Source: Flavobacteriaceae bacterium
GTDB taxonomy: Bacteria; Bacteroidota; Bacteroidia; Flavobacteriales; Flavobacteriaceae
Reading direction: 5' to 3'
Assembly: GCA_018402385.1 (NCBI GenBank)
Contig: JAGYJA010000007.1
Coordinates: 62,001-126,000, forward strand
Length of the DNA stretch: 64,000 nt
A program made the position numbers and the translations under genes. The notes beneath the pieces are model-generated. The model did no database searches, was not told the DNA's origin, and saw nothing but the letters and a program-made list of their open reading frames with translations. Below, piece after piece: positions 47,753 to 57,918 of the stretch (within the stretch, counting starts at the first letter, position 1; each line of letters starts with the position of its first letter).

Positions 47753-50700
47753 ATGAAAAAAACTTACTTATTCTTAATGACTAAAGCAAAAATATGGGGA
47801 CTTTTTTCTCTTATTTTTGTTTTTAATCTCTCCTTTTCCCAAAACAATTACACGATTCAATTTCAGGATACCACAGTTGATTTTCCTGAAAACATTCAAA
47901 ATTTTGACTGGAATCAAATGCCCGAAAGAGCACATTTTGACAATGGCTATTTTGGCTGGGTTCAATTTTATGAAACCCCAAACCAAACCATTCAAGACAG
48001 ATTCAAAAATGCAAATCTGCAGCTCTTGGAATACATACCACACAAAACTTATTTATTTTTCTTTCCAGAAAACACCTCAATTAACTTTTTGAAGGATAAC
48101 GGCGTAAGAGGTATCATTCCTTTAGAAGCCAATTATAAAATATCTAAAGAATTACAAAATCCACCCTTTGAGTCCTGGGCTATGGATGGGGAAAACTACC
48201 TGGTCACTTTACAATTTCACGATAACGTGAGTATTCAATATGTAATAGACCAACTTGCCGTTCTTCAAATTAAAGTAAAGCAACAATATAAAAATACTGA
48301 TTTAATCGATTTGTCCATTCCTGATAATTGTCTTGAAGAACTTGCAAATCTACCCTTTGTGAAGTGGATTGAATTAATTGTGCCGCCGGATGTTAAAGAC
48401 GACACTAGAGGGCGAAGTTTACACAGAGCTAACAGCCTTGATACACAAACAAGCGTAGGCACAAACTATACAGGCGAAGGTGTAGGAGTATTGGTGAGAG
48501 ATGATGGAGTTGTGGGTCCACATATTGATTTTCAAGGAAGAATCAATAACAGTGGCGCCAGTGGTTCAGGTCAAACACATGGTGACGGAGTAGCGGGCAT
48601 CATGGCAGGGGCCGGCAATTTAAATCCAGATATGAGAGGAATGGCTGCCGGAGCAGATGTATATGTATCAAACTATGCCTCTAATTTTTTGGATGCTGTA
48701 ACACAGAATTACATCAATAATGACATTGTTCAAATAACAAACTCATCTTACAGTAATGGTTGTAACGCAGGATACACTTCAACTGCCCGTACTGTTGATT
48801 TACAATCAAACTCCATTCCCGCTTTAATGCATGTTTTTTCGGCCGGAAATTCAAATAATAGCAACTGTGGTTATGGTGCAGGAAGCCAATGGGGAAATAT
48901 CACCGGAGGACACAAACAAGGAAAAAATGTAATTGCAACAGCTAATGTGTTTTTTGACGGATCACTAGTGGGCTCAAGCAGCAGAGGGCCGGCACATGAT
49001 GGAAGAATCAAACCCGATATTACAGCAAATGGTCAAGGTCAAAATTCAACGAATGAAAACAATCAGTATTTGGTATTTGGCGGAACCTCCGGTGCTGCTC
49101 CTGGTATTGCAGGTGTATCAGCTCAATTGTATGAATTGTATGCAGAGTTAAATGGTGGTGACCATCCTCCAGCTGCATTGATTAAAGCAACACTCCTTAA
49201 TACTGCCAATGATTATGGTAATGTGGGACCCGATTTTAAATTTGGATGGGGTATTGTCAATGGAAACAGAGCTGGTAAACTAATTGAGGATGAAAGGTTC
49301 TTAAGTGATCAAATTTCTCAAGGAAATACCAACACTCACACTATCAATGTACCCGCTGGGACCTCACAGGTGCGATTTATGGTTTATTGGAATGACCCTG
49401 CAGCAGCAGCTGGCTCAAACACAGCTCTTGTTAACGATTTAGACCTAGTGGTTAAAGACCCATCAACAAACTCTTTATTACCCTGGATACTCGATCCAAC
49501 CCCCAGTCCAGTAAATCTTGATACTCCGGCAACAAATGGAATCGACAGATTGAACAATATGGAGCAAGTACTTATCAACAATCCTGATGCCGGAAATTAT
49601 GATATTGAAATTACCGGATTTAATGTGCCCTTTGGACCTCAGGAATACTTTGTAGTTTATGAAATTATTACAGAAGAAGTGGTTGTTACCTATCCAAACG
49701 GAGGAGAGAGTTTTACTCCAAATGGAAATCAAGCCATTCACTGGGATGCCACAAATACCACCGAAGACTTTTTGCTTGAATACTCCACAAACAACGGAGG
49801 GAGTTGGTCAACAATCACAACTGTAAACAGCAACTTAAGATTGTTTTCCTGGAATGTTCCAAATGAAATTAGTGGAGAAGTGCTGTTAAGAGTAACCAGT
49901 GGTGTTTATCAAGATGAAAGTGATGCTAATTTTTCAATAGCTAATTTCCCCGGAGGTCTCATTCAAGTGACCCAAGTTTGTCCCGAAACCGCCTCCTTTA
50001 GTTGGAATGCTGTACCCGGTGCAGAATCGTATGATTTTTATGTTTTAGGTGAGAAATATATGGAAGTTGCAGGAACAACAAATACTAATTCTATCACCAT
50101 TTCGATTACTGATCCTGATGATTCTATCTGGTTTGCCGCTGTTGCTAAAAATGCCACTTTGGGATGGGTATCACGCCGATCCAATGCAATATTTTACGCA
50201 GGAGGTTTACAGAATTGTTCACTGGCTAATGATATGGCATTACTTTCAATAAATAATGACCAGAATGACTTTAACTATGTATGTGATGATACACCTGTTA
50301 CCATTTCGGCTACAGTTGTAAATACCGGAATAGATTCACAAAGCGACTTTACAATGCGTTATCAAATTACCGGACAAGATGCTGTTGAAGAAACATTTAC
50401 AGGAACACTCAACCCCGGACAACAAATCCTTTATGAATTTGACACTCCCGTTTCAATAACTGAGGAAGGAGCATATACTTTAACTGTTGAAGTAATGAAT
50501 CCCGGCGATCAAAATACAACAAATAATGTTGAGGAACTTAGTTTTTATGCAACTACAGAAGCCACACCAATTGATTTTCTCGAAGATTTTGAAGTCAACG
50601 GCTTCCCGCCAAATGGATGGACTATAATTAACCCCGATGATGATACAACCTGGGAAGAAAGAGTCCAAATTTTAGGTAGCGATGGTAATTTCTCTCAAAC

Positions 50701-51364
50701 CAGTTTTATCAATAATTTTACCTACGATGCCCCGGGTGAAGAAGACATATTCCAAACAGAAATTTTTGATTTGACAAATGCAAGCTCTGCTTTATTATCA
50801 TTTGATTTGGCGAAAGCACAATTTTCAGCAAGCTTATCTGATGGATTACGTGTTGAAATTTCTATTGACTGTGGAGAAACATTTACGACAATCTATGAAA
50901 AGGATGGTTTGGATTTATCTACAATCCCCAATTTTGTTACAACTAATTGGACACCCAACACTCCCGGAAACTGGAGAAATGAAGAAATTGACCTTACAAA
51001 TTATATGGGTAATATTGCTCAGTTCAGATTTATTAATATAAATGGTTATGGAAACAGCACTTTTATTGACAACATAAATATAGAAACTGTTTTGAGTACC
51101 CAATCTAGCGTAAGCAACCCATTTGTAATCTATCCAAACCCTGCTTCTAACGAGGTATTTTTGAGATTTCAAAACACCCCGGAAAGTGATTTAGAAATTA
51201 CAATCACAAACGCAATGGGACAAATAATTTTCAAATCTAACTCCATATCGATGGATGGAAATAATCAAGCCATTATAAACTTGGTAAACTACTCCAGTGG
51301 ACTTTATTTTGTTAGTATCAAACAAAATAACTCCACCCAGATTAAGAAATTGATTGTAAAATAA
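47753..51364 (+). CDS. Secreted S8 serine peptidase with T9SS type A sorting domain
   Basis: The 1203-residue protein has a signal peptide (residues 1-29, LSFSQ), an N-terminal propeptide-like region, then a subtilase domain: Asp in VLVRDDGVVGPH (~250), His in GQTHGDGVAGIMAGAG (~276) and Ser in GGTSGAAPGIAGVSA (~446). The second half contains beta-sandwich modules (VTYPNGGESFTPNG at ~640, a CARDB-like module at ~840) and a carbohydrate/adhesion-like domain (FLEDFEVNGFPPNGW). The last ~85 residues (FVIYPNPASNEVFLRF...LIVK) are the type A sorting domain. It is likely a cell-surface or released protease for protein degradation. Confidence 0.92.
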   Translation: MKKTYLFLMTKAKIWGLFSLIFVFNLSFSQNNYTIQFQDTTVDFPENIQNFDWNQMPERAHFDNGYFGWVQFYETPNQTIQDRFKNANLQLLEYIPHKTYLFFFPENTSINFLKDNGVRGIIPLEANYKISKELQNPPFESWAMDGENYLVTLQFHDNVSIQYVIDQLAVLQIKVKQQYKNTDLIDLSIPDNCLEELANLPFVKWIELIVPPDVKDDTRGRSLHRANSLDTQTSVGTNYTGEGVGVLVRDDGVVGPHIDFQGRINNSGASGSGQTHGDGVAGIMAGAGNLNPDMRGMAAGADVYVSNYASNFLDAVTQNYINNDIVQITNSSYSNGCNAGYTSTARTVDLQSNSIPALMHVFSAGNSNNSNCGYGAGSQWGNITGGHKQGKNVIATANVFFDGSLVGSSSRGPAHDGRIKPDITANGQGQNSTNENNQYLVFGGTSGAAPGIAGVSAQLYELYAELNGGDHPPAALIKATLLNTANDYGNVGPDFKFGWGIVNGNRAGKLIEDERFLSDQISQGNTNTHTINVPAGTSQVRFMVYWNDPAAAAGSNTALVNDLDLVVKDPSTNSLLPWILDPTPSPVNLDTPATNGIDRLNNMEQVLINNPDAGNYDIEITGFNVPFGPQEYFVVYEIITEEVVVTYPNGGESFTPNGNQAIHWDATNTTEDFLLEYSTNNGGSWSTITTVNSNLRLFSWNVPNEISGEVLLRVTSGVYQDESDANFSIANFPGGLIQVTQVCPETASFSWNAVPGAESYDFYVLGEKYMEVAGTTNTNSITISITDPDDSIWFAAVAKNATLGWVSRRSNAIFYAGGLQNCSLANDMALLSINNDQNDFNYVCDDTPVTISATVVNTGIDSQSDFTMRYQITGQDAVEETFTGTLNPGQQILYEFDTPVSITEEGAYTLTVEVMNPGDQNTTNNVEELSFYATTEATPIDFLEDFEVNGFPPNGWTIINPDDDTTWEERVQILGSDGNFSQTSFINNFTYDAPGEEDIFQTEIFDLTNASSALLSFDLAKAQFSASLSDGLRVEISIDCGETFTTIYEKDGLDLSTIPNFVTTNWTPNTPGNWRNEEIDLTNYMGNIAQFRFININGYGNSTFIDNINIETVLSTQSSVSNPFVIYPNPASNEVFLRFQNTPESDLEITITNAMGQIIFKSNSISMDGNNQAIINLVNYSSGLYFVSIKQNNSTQIKKLIVK

Positions 51365-51385
51365 AGAATTCTCTTTTATCTGAAC

Positions 51386-51424
51386 AACTACCCTTGGTGA
51401 ATTCACCAAGGGTAGTTTTTTTTC
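51386..51424 (+). terminator. Terminator after the T9SS subtilase
   Basis: A 16-bp perfect inverted repeat (AACTACCCTTGGTGAA/TTCACCAAGGGTAGTT) closed at its AATT centre and followed by a run of T. Confidence 0.9.
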
Positions 51425-51536
51425 AAACTAAACTGTTTATAAAAGGAAATTAAATTCAAGTGCCAACTTGTCACCTCAATTTGATTGGTACTTTTTTTGC
51501 CATATCCAAGAAAACATTTACTAAACAGAACATATT

Positions 51537-53426
51537 ATGGCAACAGGAAACATTAATGTATCGGTAGAGAATATCTTTCCGTTAATTAAAAAGTTTTTAT
51601 ACAGCGACCACGAGATTTTTCTTCGGGAGCTTATTTCAAATGCAACAGATGCAACTCTAAAACTCAAACACCTTACCTCCATTGGCGAAGCCAAAATAGA
51701 GTATGGTAACCCAATGATTGAAGTCAAAATTGACAAAGACAATCAAACCTTACACATCATTGATCAAGGTGTTGGGATGACAGCAGATGAAGTAGAAAAA
51801 TACATCAACCAGATAGCTTTTTCTGGTGCAGAAGAGTTTATTGAAAAATACAAAGATAAAAACGGTAAGGATGCCGGTATCATTGGACACTTTGGTTTAG
51901 GTTTCTATTCAGCGTTTATGGTGGCCAAAAAAGTGGAAATCATCACCAAGTCTTATACTGATGCACCGGCAGCTCACTGGACTTGCGATGGTTCACCAGC
52001 ATTTACACTTGAGGAAACAGACAAAAAAGAGCGTGGCACAGAAATCATCCTGCATATTGCAGATGATAGTACCGAGTTCCTAGAAGAAAATCGCATAAGC
52101 GGTCTGCTTACAAAGTACAACAAATTTATGCCGGTACCCATCAAGTTTGGTACCCGCACAGAAACTTTACCAAAGCCCGAGAATACAAAAGAAGAAGACC
52201 CCGCTCCCACTCATGAAGTTGATAATATCATCAATAACCCAAACCCCGCCTGGACAAAAGCACCCACAGATCTCAAGGATGAAGACTATAAAAACTTCTA
52301 TCGTGAGCTATATCCCATGCAATTTGAGGAACCCCTTTTCAATATTCACCTCAACGTGGATTATCCTTTCAACCTTACCGGAATTTTGTATTTCCCCAGA
52401 TTGGGTCAGGATATGAATATGCAAAAGGATCGTATTCAGTTGTACCAAAATCAAGTCTATGTGACTGATAATGTAGAAGGAATTGTGCCGGAGTTTTTAA
52501 CGATGCTCCGTGGAGTCATTGACTCTCCAGATATTCCTTTAAACGTTTCCAGAAGTTATCTACAAGCTGATGGAGCCGTTAAGAAAATCTCCAGTTACAT
52601 TACCCGCAAAGTGGCAGATAAATTAAATTCCCTATTTAATGAAAGCAGAGAAGATTTTGAAAAGAAATGGGATGACATCAAAATTGTCATAGAATATGGA
52701 ATGCTTTCTGAGGACAAATTTTTCGAAAAAGCTCAGAAGTTTGCCTTGTACCCCACAGTAGATGGTACTTACTTTACCTATGACGAGTTGGTAGAAAAAA
52801 TAAAAGCCAACCAAACAGACAAGGATGATAAATTAGTAATTCTTTATGCAGGTGATAAAGATGCACAACACGCATATATCGCTTCCGCGAAAGAGAAAGG
52901 CTATGAAGTCCTTTTACTTGATTCACCCATTGTGTCTCACCTCATTCAGAAGCTTGAAAGCGAAAAAGAAAAAGTAAGCTTTGTGCGTGTGGATGGTGAT
53001 CACATTGATAACCTCATCAAAAAAGATGATGAAGTGATTTCAAAACTTAATGACGAAGAAAAAGAAAGTCTTAAAACAGTTTTAGAAGAAATTGTTCCAA
53101 AAACTAAATTTTCAGTGCAGCTGGAAGCAATGGACAGTAACGCCAGCCCGTTTATCATCACACAACCCGAGTTTATGCGCCGAATGAAAGAGATGAGCCA
53201 AACCGGAGGCGGTGGTATGTTTGGAATGGGCAATATGCCTGAAATGTACAATCTGGTTGTCAATACAAACCACGAGCTCGTGGGCGAAATTCTAAATACA
53301 AAAACCAAGAAAAAACAGGAACGCCTTATCAATCAGGCATTAGACTTGGCGCGACTTTCTCAAAACCTATTGAAAGGAGAAGAACTCACTGCCTTTATAA
53401 AGCGTAGTTATGATATGATTAAGTAA
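51537..53426 (+). CDS. htpG: Molecular chaperone HtpG (Hsp90)
   Basis: The 629-residue protein has the GHKL ATPase motifs RELISNATDATLKLK (~30-44), DQGVGMTADE (~77) and GHFGLGFYSAFMVA (~115), then the Hsp90 middle domain (LNVSRSYLQADGAVKKISSYI) and C-terminal dimerisation part. The charged linker of eukaryotic Hsp90 is absent, as usual for bacteria. Terminator follows at 53501. Confidence 0.95.
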   Translation: MATGNINVSVENIFPLIKKFLYSDHEIFLRELISNATDATLKLKHLTSIGEAKIEYGNPMIEVKIDKDNQTLHIIDQGVGMTADEVEKYINQIAFSGAEEFIEKYKDKNGKDAGIIGHFGLGFYSAFMVAKKVEIITKSYTDAPAAHWTCDGSPAFTLEETDKKERGTEIILHIADDSTEFLEENRISGLLTKYNKFMPVPIKFGTRTETLPKPENTKEEDPAPTHEVDNIINNPNPAWTKAPTDLKDEDYKNFYRELYPMQFEEPLFNIHLNVDYPFNLTGILYFPRLGQDMNMQKDRIQLYQNQVYVTDNVEGIVPEFLTMLRGVIDSPDIPLNVSRSYLQADGAVKKISSYITRKVADKLNSLFNESREDFEKKWDDIKIVIEYGMLSEDKFFEKAQKFALYPTVDGTYFTYDELVEKIKANQTDKDDKLVILYAGDKDAQHAYIASAKEKGYEVLLLDSPIVSHLIQKLESEKEKVSFVRVDGDHIDNLIKKDDEVISKLNDEEKESLKTVLEEIVPKTKFSVQLEAMDSNASPFIITQPEFMRRMKEMSQTGGGGMFGMGNMPEMYNLVVNTNHELVGEILNTKTKKKQERLINQALDLARLSQNLLKGEELTAFIKRSYDMIK

Positions 53427-53500
53427 TTTTTTCAAAGGATCACTTTTGCTTTAAAGCTGAGTGTTTTTTACCCCAAAGAAAAGTGGGGTTAAATCTATTC

Positions 53501-53531
53501 AAAAATACCCGCCTGCGCGGGTATTTTTTTT
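53501..53531 (+). terminator. htpG terminator
   Basis: AAAAATACCCGC/GCGGGTATTTTT with a 4-base CTGC loop and a T8 run. The core 20 bp is a near copy of the hairpin before bshB1. Confidence 0.85.
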
Positions 53532-53581
53532 GGCAAAGTACTTGATAAGGTCTTATCAGAAACCACTAAATATATCTCATT

Positions 53582-53992
53582 ATGAAACCAATATTACTTT
53601 TCGCTTTAAGCTTATTTATCTTTCAAGGTGTTCACTCACAAACCATTCAAAACTCAAGTTACAGTACTACTGGTTATGTAAAGGCAGATGGCACCATTCA
53701 AAACTCAAGTTACAGCACCGTGGGCTACATAAAGGACGATGGAAGAATTCAAAACAGCAGCTACAGTACCATAGGCTTCATAAAGGATGGTGGACGCATC
53801 CAGAATAGTAGTTACAGCACCGTGGGCTATGTAAAAGAAAGTGGCACAGTGCAAAACAGCAGTTACAGCACTATTGGATATGTAAAAGAAGATGGAAGAG
53901 TGCAAAATAGCAGTTACAGTACAATAGGGTATGCAAAAGGCATAAAAAAAGAATGGGCTGCTGTGGTATTTTTCTTTTTCAAATTTGATTAA
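53582..53992 (+). CDS. Secreted six-repeat protein (5-fold beta-flower-like)
   Basis: A signal peptide (residues 1-20, GVHSQ) is followed by six near-identical 17-residue repeats of the form (I/V)QNSSYST(I/V)GY(I/V)K.(D/S)G(R/T), encoded by 51-bp DNA repeats starting at 53645, and the tail AKGIKKEWAAVVFFFFKFD. The repeats and the EWAAV-FFFF ending recall small Bacteroidetes proteins annotated as 5-fold beta-flower proteins; this is by memory and unverified. Most units likely form one blade-like beta turn of a closed toroid. Function is unknown. Confidence 0.75.
   Translation: MKPILLFALSLFIFQGVHSQTIQNSSYSTTGYVKADGTIQNSSYSTVGYIKDDGRIQNSSYSTIGFIKDGGRIQNSSYSTVGYVKESGTVQNSSYSTIGYVKEDGRVQNSSYSTIGYAKGIKKEWAAVVFFFFKFD
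53645..53938 (+). repeat. 51-bp tandem repeat, six units
   Basis: Units start at 53645, 53696, 53747, 53798, 53849 and 53900 with the constant part CAAAAC(T/A)(C/G)(A/C)AGTTACAGTAC; the reading frame is kept. It is a coding repeat of the preceding gene, not a CRISPR array, because there are no unique spacers. Confidence 0.9.
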
Positions 53993-54106
53993 AGCCTTCA
54001 TTTAAAGTTTTATTATCATCTGGTTTTTGCAAATCAAAGGGAGATTCTTTATGTTAGCGTCGGCATTTTTAACCTGCTAGAATAACTAACTCAACTTCAA
54101 ACCTTT

Positions 54107-56269
54107 TTGAAAAAACTACCCCAACTAAAGGATTTTGTTAACCGCAAGCAATTTGAGGATGAACATCGTCCAATGTTCTCAAGACTTAATAAAGACATAC
54201 CGGCTGGTATTGTCGTCTTTCTCGTAGCGCTTCCACTGTGCTTAGGCATTGCTTTAGCTAGTGGTGCTCCTTTGATTTCGGGATTGATTTCAGGAATTGT
54301 GGGGGGTGTGGTTGTGGGTTATATAAGCAAATCTGGCACTAGTGTTACCGGACCCGCTGCCAGTGTTTCTGCGGTTATATATATTGCTATTCAAGACTTG
54401 GAACGCTTTGAGCTATTTCTGGTTGCATTAATTATAGCAGGAATTATTCAAGTTATTTTAGGCGCTTTAAAAGCTGGCATAATTGCTGATTACATGCCCA
54501 CGAGTATAATTAAGGGTTTGTTAGCCGGAATTGGTGTTATACTTATCCTTTCACAATTACCATATATCGTTGGTCTTGATTTTGATAACAACAGGTATTT
54601 GGATACTTCAGAAAACTTTATAAGTAGAGCACCAGAGGTTATTGGAATGTTTTTTAGTTCATTTACTCCCGGAGCAATCTTGTTATCCATGCTCTCCCTT
54701 TTTATTTTGATTTACTGGGAAAAAACTCCGCTCAAAAATTTTAAATTATTTCCCCCGGCTTTGTTTGTCGTAATATTTGGAGTCTTAATTAATCAATTGT
54801 TTAAATATTTTTTGCCTTATCTATATCTGGACGGAATCCACCTAGTTAATATCCCAAATATAGACAGCATTTTTTCTTTTTTTACTTTTCCTGACGTAAG
54901 TGGTTTTACAACCGGAAAAGTATGGACAACAGCAGTTACCATTGCAATTATAGCCTCAATTTCTTCATTACTAAATATTGAAGCAACTGACAATCTGGAC
55001 CCTTTAAAACGTAAAACCCCTCCCAACAGAGAACTCATTGCCCAAGGAATTGGAAATGCTTTGTGTGGTTTATTGGGTGGAATTGCAGTAACCTCTGTGA
55101 TTGTACGTAGCTCAGTGAATATTGAAGCTGGTGGTCAAACCAAATTCAGTACAATAAGTCATGGTTTTTTATTACTCGTGAGTGTCTTGTTTTTGAGCAG
55201 TGTCATCAACCTTATTCCACTAGCGACACTAGCGGCTATACTACTTGTTGTGGGTTATAAATTGGCATCTGCTAAAGTATTTAAAGAACTTTTTCAAAGA
55301 GGTTGGGATCAATTTATTCCTTTTATTGTTACCGTCTTTTTTATAGTAACAATTGATGTCTTAACAGGGGTATTGATTGGAACAGCATTAAGCTTGTTTT
55401 TCTTATTAAGAAATAACTATTACAACCCATTTTTTGTGGTTAATACAAAATACATTCAAGATGAAGTCATCAAACTAGAGCTTGCCAATGAGGTCTCTTT
55501 CTTCAACAAAGCATCGATTAAAAATACATTATGGAGTATTCCGGATAACAGTAAAGTATTAATTGACGCTACATTTACTAGTTATATTGATAAAGATGTT
55601 ATTGACATTTTAAAAGATTTTCAAAATACAGTTGCAGCCGAAAACAATATCGAAGTCAATATTATTGGATTAAAAGACACCTATGATGTGGGTGAAGAAA
55701 TCAATTTTTTTGAACAAAAAAAAGAGCGAATAAAAAAAACCACAACCCCCGAAGAAATATTGTCTTACCTTAAGGAAGGTCATAAAATTTATGTGAGCGG
55801 TAGTGATAATCTGCAACGTTTCAGAAATAAAGAATTAGAGGAATACAGAAACACAATTCCTTTGGCTGTTGTAATTAGTTGTCTAGACCTTAAAGAGCCA
55901 TTACCAATTGTGATGAATGCAGAAGTGGGTGATTTAGTAAACATTCGTTCTGCAGGACACATAATTAATAAACATGTGATTAAAAATGCTGAATATGCTT
56001 GTGAGCAACAAGGTGCAAGACTCATATTACTTTTTGGAAACACAGATAATAAACTCATTGATGAAGCATTAGAGGATTACCTTGAAAATCGAAAATCCAA
56101 AAGCCTGAGCCTAATAAAAGATGTTCTAAGCCAATCTAAATTTACCAAGGAATATCTTCAGTCAAAAGATAAAAAAGAAATCGTTAAAGAAATTGTAGAA
56201 ACACAACTTGAACTCGCCAAACAAAAAATGGTAGAAAATAGCAACTTTTTGAAAAAAACATACCTTTAG
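54107..56269 (+). CDS. SulP-family anion transporter with STAS and degenerate beta-carbonic anhydrase domains
   Basis: The start codon is TTG (54107; an in-frame ATG lies at residue 23). Residues ~25-430 form a multi-pass SulP core (VFLVALPLCLGIALASGAPLISGL, SVTGPAASVSAVIY, RGWDQFIPFIVTVFF). A STAS-like stretch (~445-530) follows, then a beta-carbonic anhydrase-like domain (~580-700). The CA zinc Cys is kept (Cys592 in SCLDL), but the GHxxCG ligand pair is GNTDNK, with Asn645 and Asn648 in place of His and Cys. So hydration activity is unlikely; a bicarbonate-binding or scaffolding role is possible. Substrate is likely sulfate or bicarbonate. Confidence 0.88.
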   Translation: MKKLPQLKDFVNRKQFEDEHRPMFSRLNKDIPAGIVVFLVALPLCLGIALASGAPLISGLISGIVGGVVVGYISKSGTSVTGPAASVSAVIYIAIQDLERFELFLVALIIAGIIQVILGALKAGIIADYMPTSIIKGLLAGIGVILILSQLPYIVGLDFDNNRYLDTSENFISRAPEVIGMFFSSFTPGAILLSMLSLFILIYWEKTPLKNFKLFPPALFVVIFGVLINQLFKYFLPYLYLDGIHLVNIPNIDSIFSFFTFPDVSGFTTGKVWTTAVTIAIIASISSLLNIEATDNLDPLKRKTPPNRELIAQGIGNALCGLLGGIAVTSVIVRSSVNIEAGGQTKFSTISHGFLLLVSVLFLSSVINLIPLATLAAILLVVGYKLASAKVFKELFQRGWDQFIPFIVTVFFIVTIDVLTGVLIGTALSLFFLLRNNYYNPFFVVNTKYIQDEVIKLELANEVSFFNKASIKNTLWSIPDNSKVLIDATFTSYIDKDVIDILKDFQNTVAAENNIEVNIIGLKDTYDVGEEINFFEQKKERIKKTTTPEEILSYLKEGHKIYVSGSDNLQRFRNKELEEYRNTIPLAVVISCLDLKEPLPIVMNAEVGDLVNIRSAGHIINKHVIKNAEYACEQQGARLILLFGNTDNKLIDEALEDYLENRKSKSLSLIKDVLSQSKFTKEYLQSKDKKEIVKEIVETQLELAKQKMVENSNFLKKTYL

Positions 56270-56350
56270 GACAAGTGGGTATCGCCTCAGCAATGTTTAA
56301 TCGAACAACTAAAAATATTAAATTTTCACCGCTTTATAAAAACATAAAAA

Positions 56351-57829
56351 ATGAATAGAATCTATTTTTTCCTTACCTCATTCTTACTTTGTGGAACTAC
56401 TCTACTCTTTAGTCAAACAGACAAAGAACTTGCAGCTTCACTCATAACCAAAGAAAAAATTGAAGGTCACATCTATTTCTTAGCAAGTGATGAGCTTAAA
56501 GGCAGAGCCACCGGAACAAACGAAATAAAAATTGCTGCACAATACCTTGCCAATAATTTTCGAGCTTATGGTGCAAAACCCGTTCCCGGTGCTAACGGTT
56601 ATTTTCAAGATGTTCCCTTTTCAAAAACCACTCCGGCAACAACACGCAGTCTTCTTGTGAATGGCGAGGAGACAGCAACGGCTCCTGTTCCGGTGGGTGG
56701 AGGAAATATTGATTATGATGGCACCGCTGTTTACCTCAATTATGGTTTGGAAGCAGATTATGTGGGACAGGATGTTGCCGAAAAACTGGTATATGTAAAA
56801 GCCGGAAGTGAAACAGCAACCAGTCCGCAGGAAATGTTTCGATTGATGGAAGAAAAAAGAGAACTCGCTAAAAAGCACGGTGCAAAAGCCGTTATAGAAC
56901 TTGCTAATATCAACCCAATGGTTTGGAATTTTATTGAAAATGCTTTCGCCGAAAGTCGAATGACTTTGCAAAATGAAGAGGATGAAGACGATTTTAACTA
57001 CATCTGGGCAATGGATCCGAATAACGAAACCGCCAACTCATTAGCATCAAAACGCAGCAATTTTGCAAAATTGACGATTTCAGGCATCGAAGAGCAAACC
57101 ATTATGTGTCGCAATGTGGTGGCAATGATTGAAGGCACAGACCCCAAACTTAAAGATGAATATATTATTTACTCCGGTCATTATGACCACGTGGGTATTG
57201 GTACACCAGATGCTTCAGGCGACTCTATATACAATGGGGCAAGGGACAATGTTGTGGGTGTAACTACTGTCTTGAGTATGGCTGAAAATTTAGCTAAGCA
57301 TCCTACAAAAAGAAGTGCGTTGTTTATTTTATACACCGGTGAAGAAATGGGTTTACACGGAAGCTCCTATTATGTAGAAAACCCCTTACTTCCTTTAGAA
57401 AAAATGGTGTTTTGCTTTAATAGTGACAATGCCGGTTATAGTGACACCTCTCTCATTACTATTTTTGGATTGGGAAGAACCACCGCTAAAAATGATATTA
57501 AAGTTGCATCAACGGCTTTTGGGCTAACCGCTATTGACGATCCTGCTCCCGAACAGAATCTGTTTGAACGAAGTGACAATATCAACTTTGCAAGAAAAGG
57601 AATTCCTTCACCCACATTTTCAATGGGATTCAGGTCTTTTGATGGTCAAGTGACTGATACCTATCACAAACCAAATGATGAAGCACATACCATCGACTAT
57701 GACTATTTGGTCAAGTTTTTCAAATCTTATGTGCTTGCAGGAAGGCTTATTGGCAACAATCCAAAAACACCTTTTTGGACTTCAGGGGACAAATATGAAG
57801 CTGCCGGAAAAGCTTTGTTTGGGAAGTAA
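56351..57829 (+). CDS. Secreted M28-family metallopeptidase
   Basis: After a signal peptide (residues 1-22, LLFSQ) comes the zinc aminopeptidase fold: SGHYDHVGIG (zinc His), NGARDNVVGVTTVL (bridging Asp), YTGEEMGLHGSSYY (catalytic Glu-Glu), and a PA-like insertion in the N-terminal half (residues ~110-215). The last zinc His is in DTYHKPNDEAH (~440). It is probably an exported aminopeptidase for peptide use. Confidence 0.9.
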   Translation: MNRIYFFLTSFLLCGTTLLFSQTDKELAASLITKEKIEGHIYFLASDELKGRATGTNEIKIAAQYLANNFRAYGAKPVPGANGYFQDVPFSKTTPATTRSLLVNGEETATAPVPVGGGNIDYDGTAVYLNYGLEADYVGQDVAEKLVYVKAGSETATSPQEMFRLMEEKRELAKKHGAKAVIELANINPMVWNFIENAFAESRMTLQNEEDEDDFNYIWAMDPNNETANSLASKRSNFAKLTISGIEEQTIMCRNVVAMIEGTDPKLKDEYIIYSGHYDHVGIGTPDASGDSIYNGARDNVVGVTTVLSMAENLAKHPTKRSALFILYTGEEMGLHGSSYYVENPLLPLEKMVFCFNSDNAGYSDTSLITIFGLGRTTAKNDIKVASTAFGLTAIDDPAPEQNLFERSDNINFARKGIPSPTFSMGFRSFDGQVTDTYHKPNDEAHTIDYDYLVKFFKSYVLAGRLIGNNPKTPFWTSGDKYEAAGKALFGK

Positions 57830-57918
57830 TTTTAATATTTCTGAAATCTATTTAAATTATAACAATTGACCATCATACTCTTATATCCAATAACTAATAC
57901 ACTATTAACTAACAAAAA

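Noticed and set aside
53645-53938. Possible CRISPR-like array
   Set aside because: Repeats are directly tandem and coding with near-identical units; no spacers of unique sequence.
53705-54001. An open frame of 98 codons antisense to the six-repeat protein
   Set aside because: Its openness is an artefact of the 51-bp repeat being open on both strands; the sense frame has a signal peptide and conserved tail.
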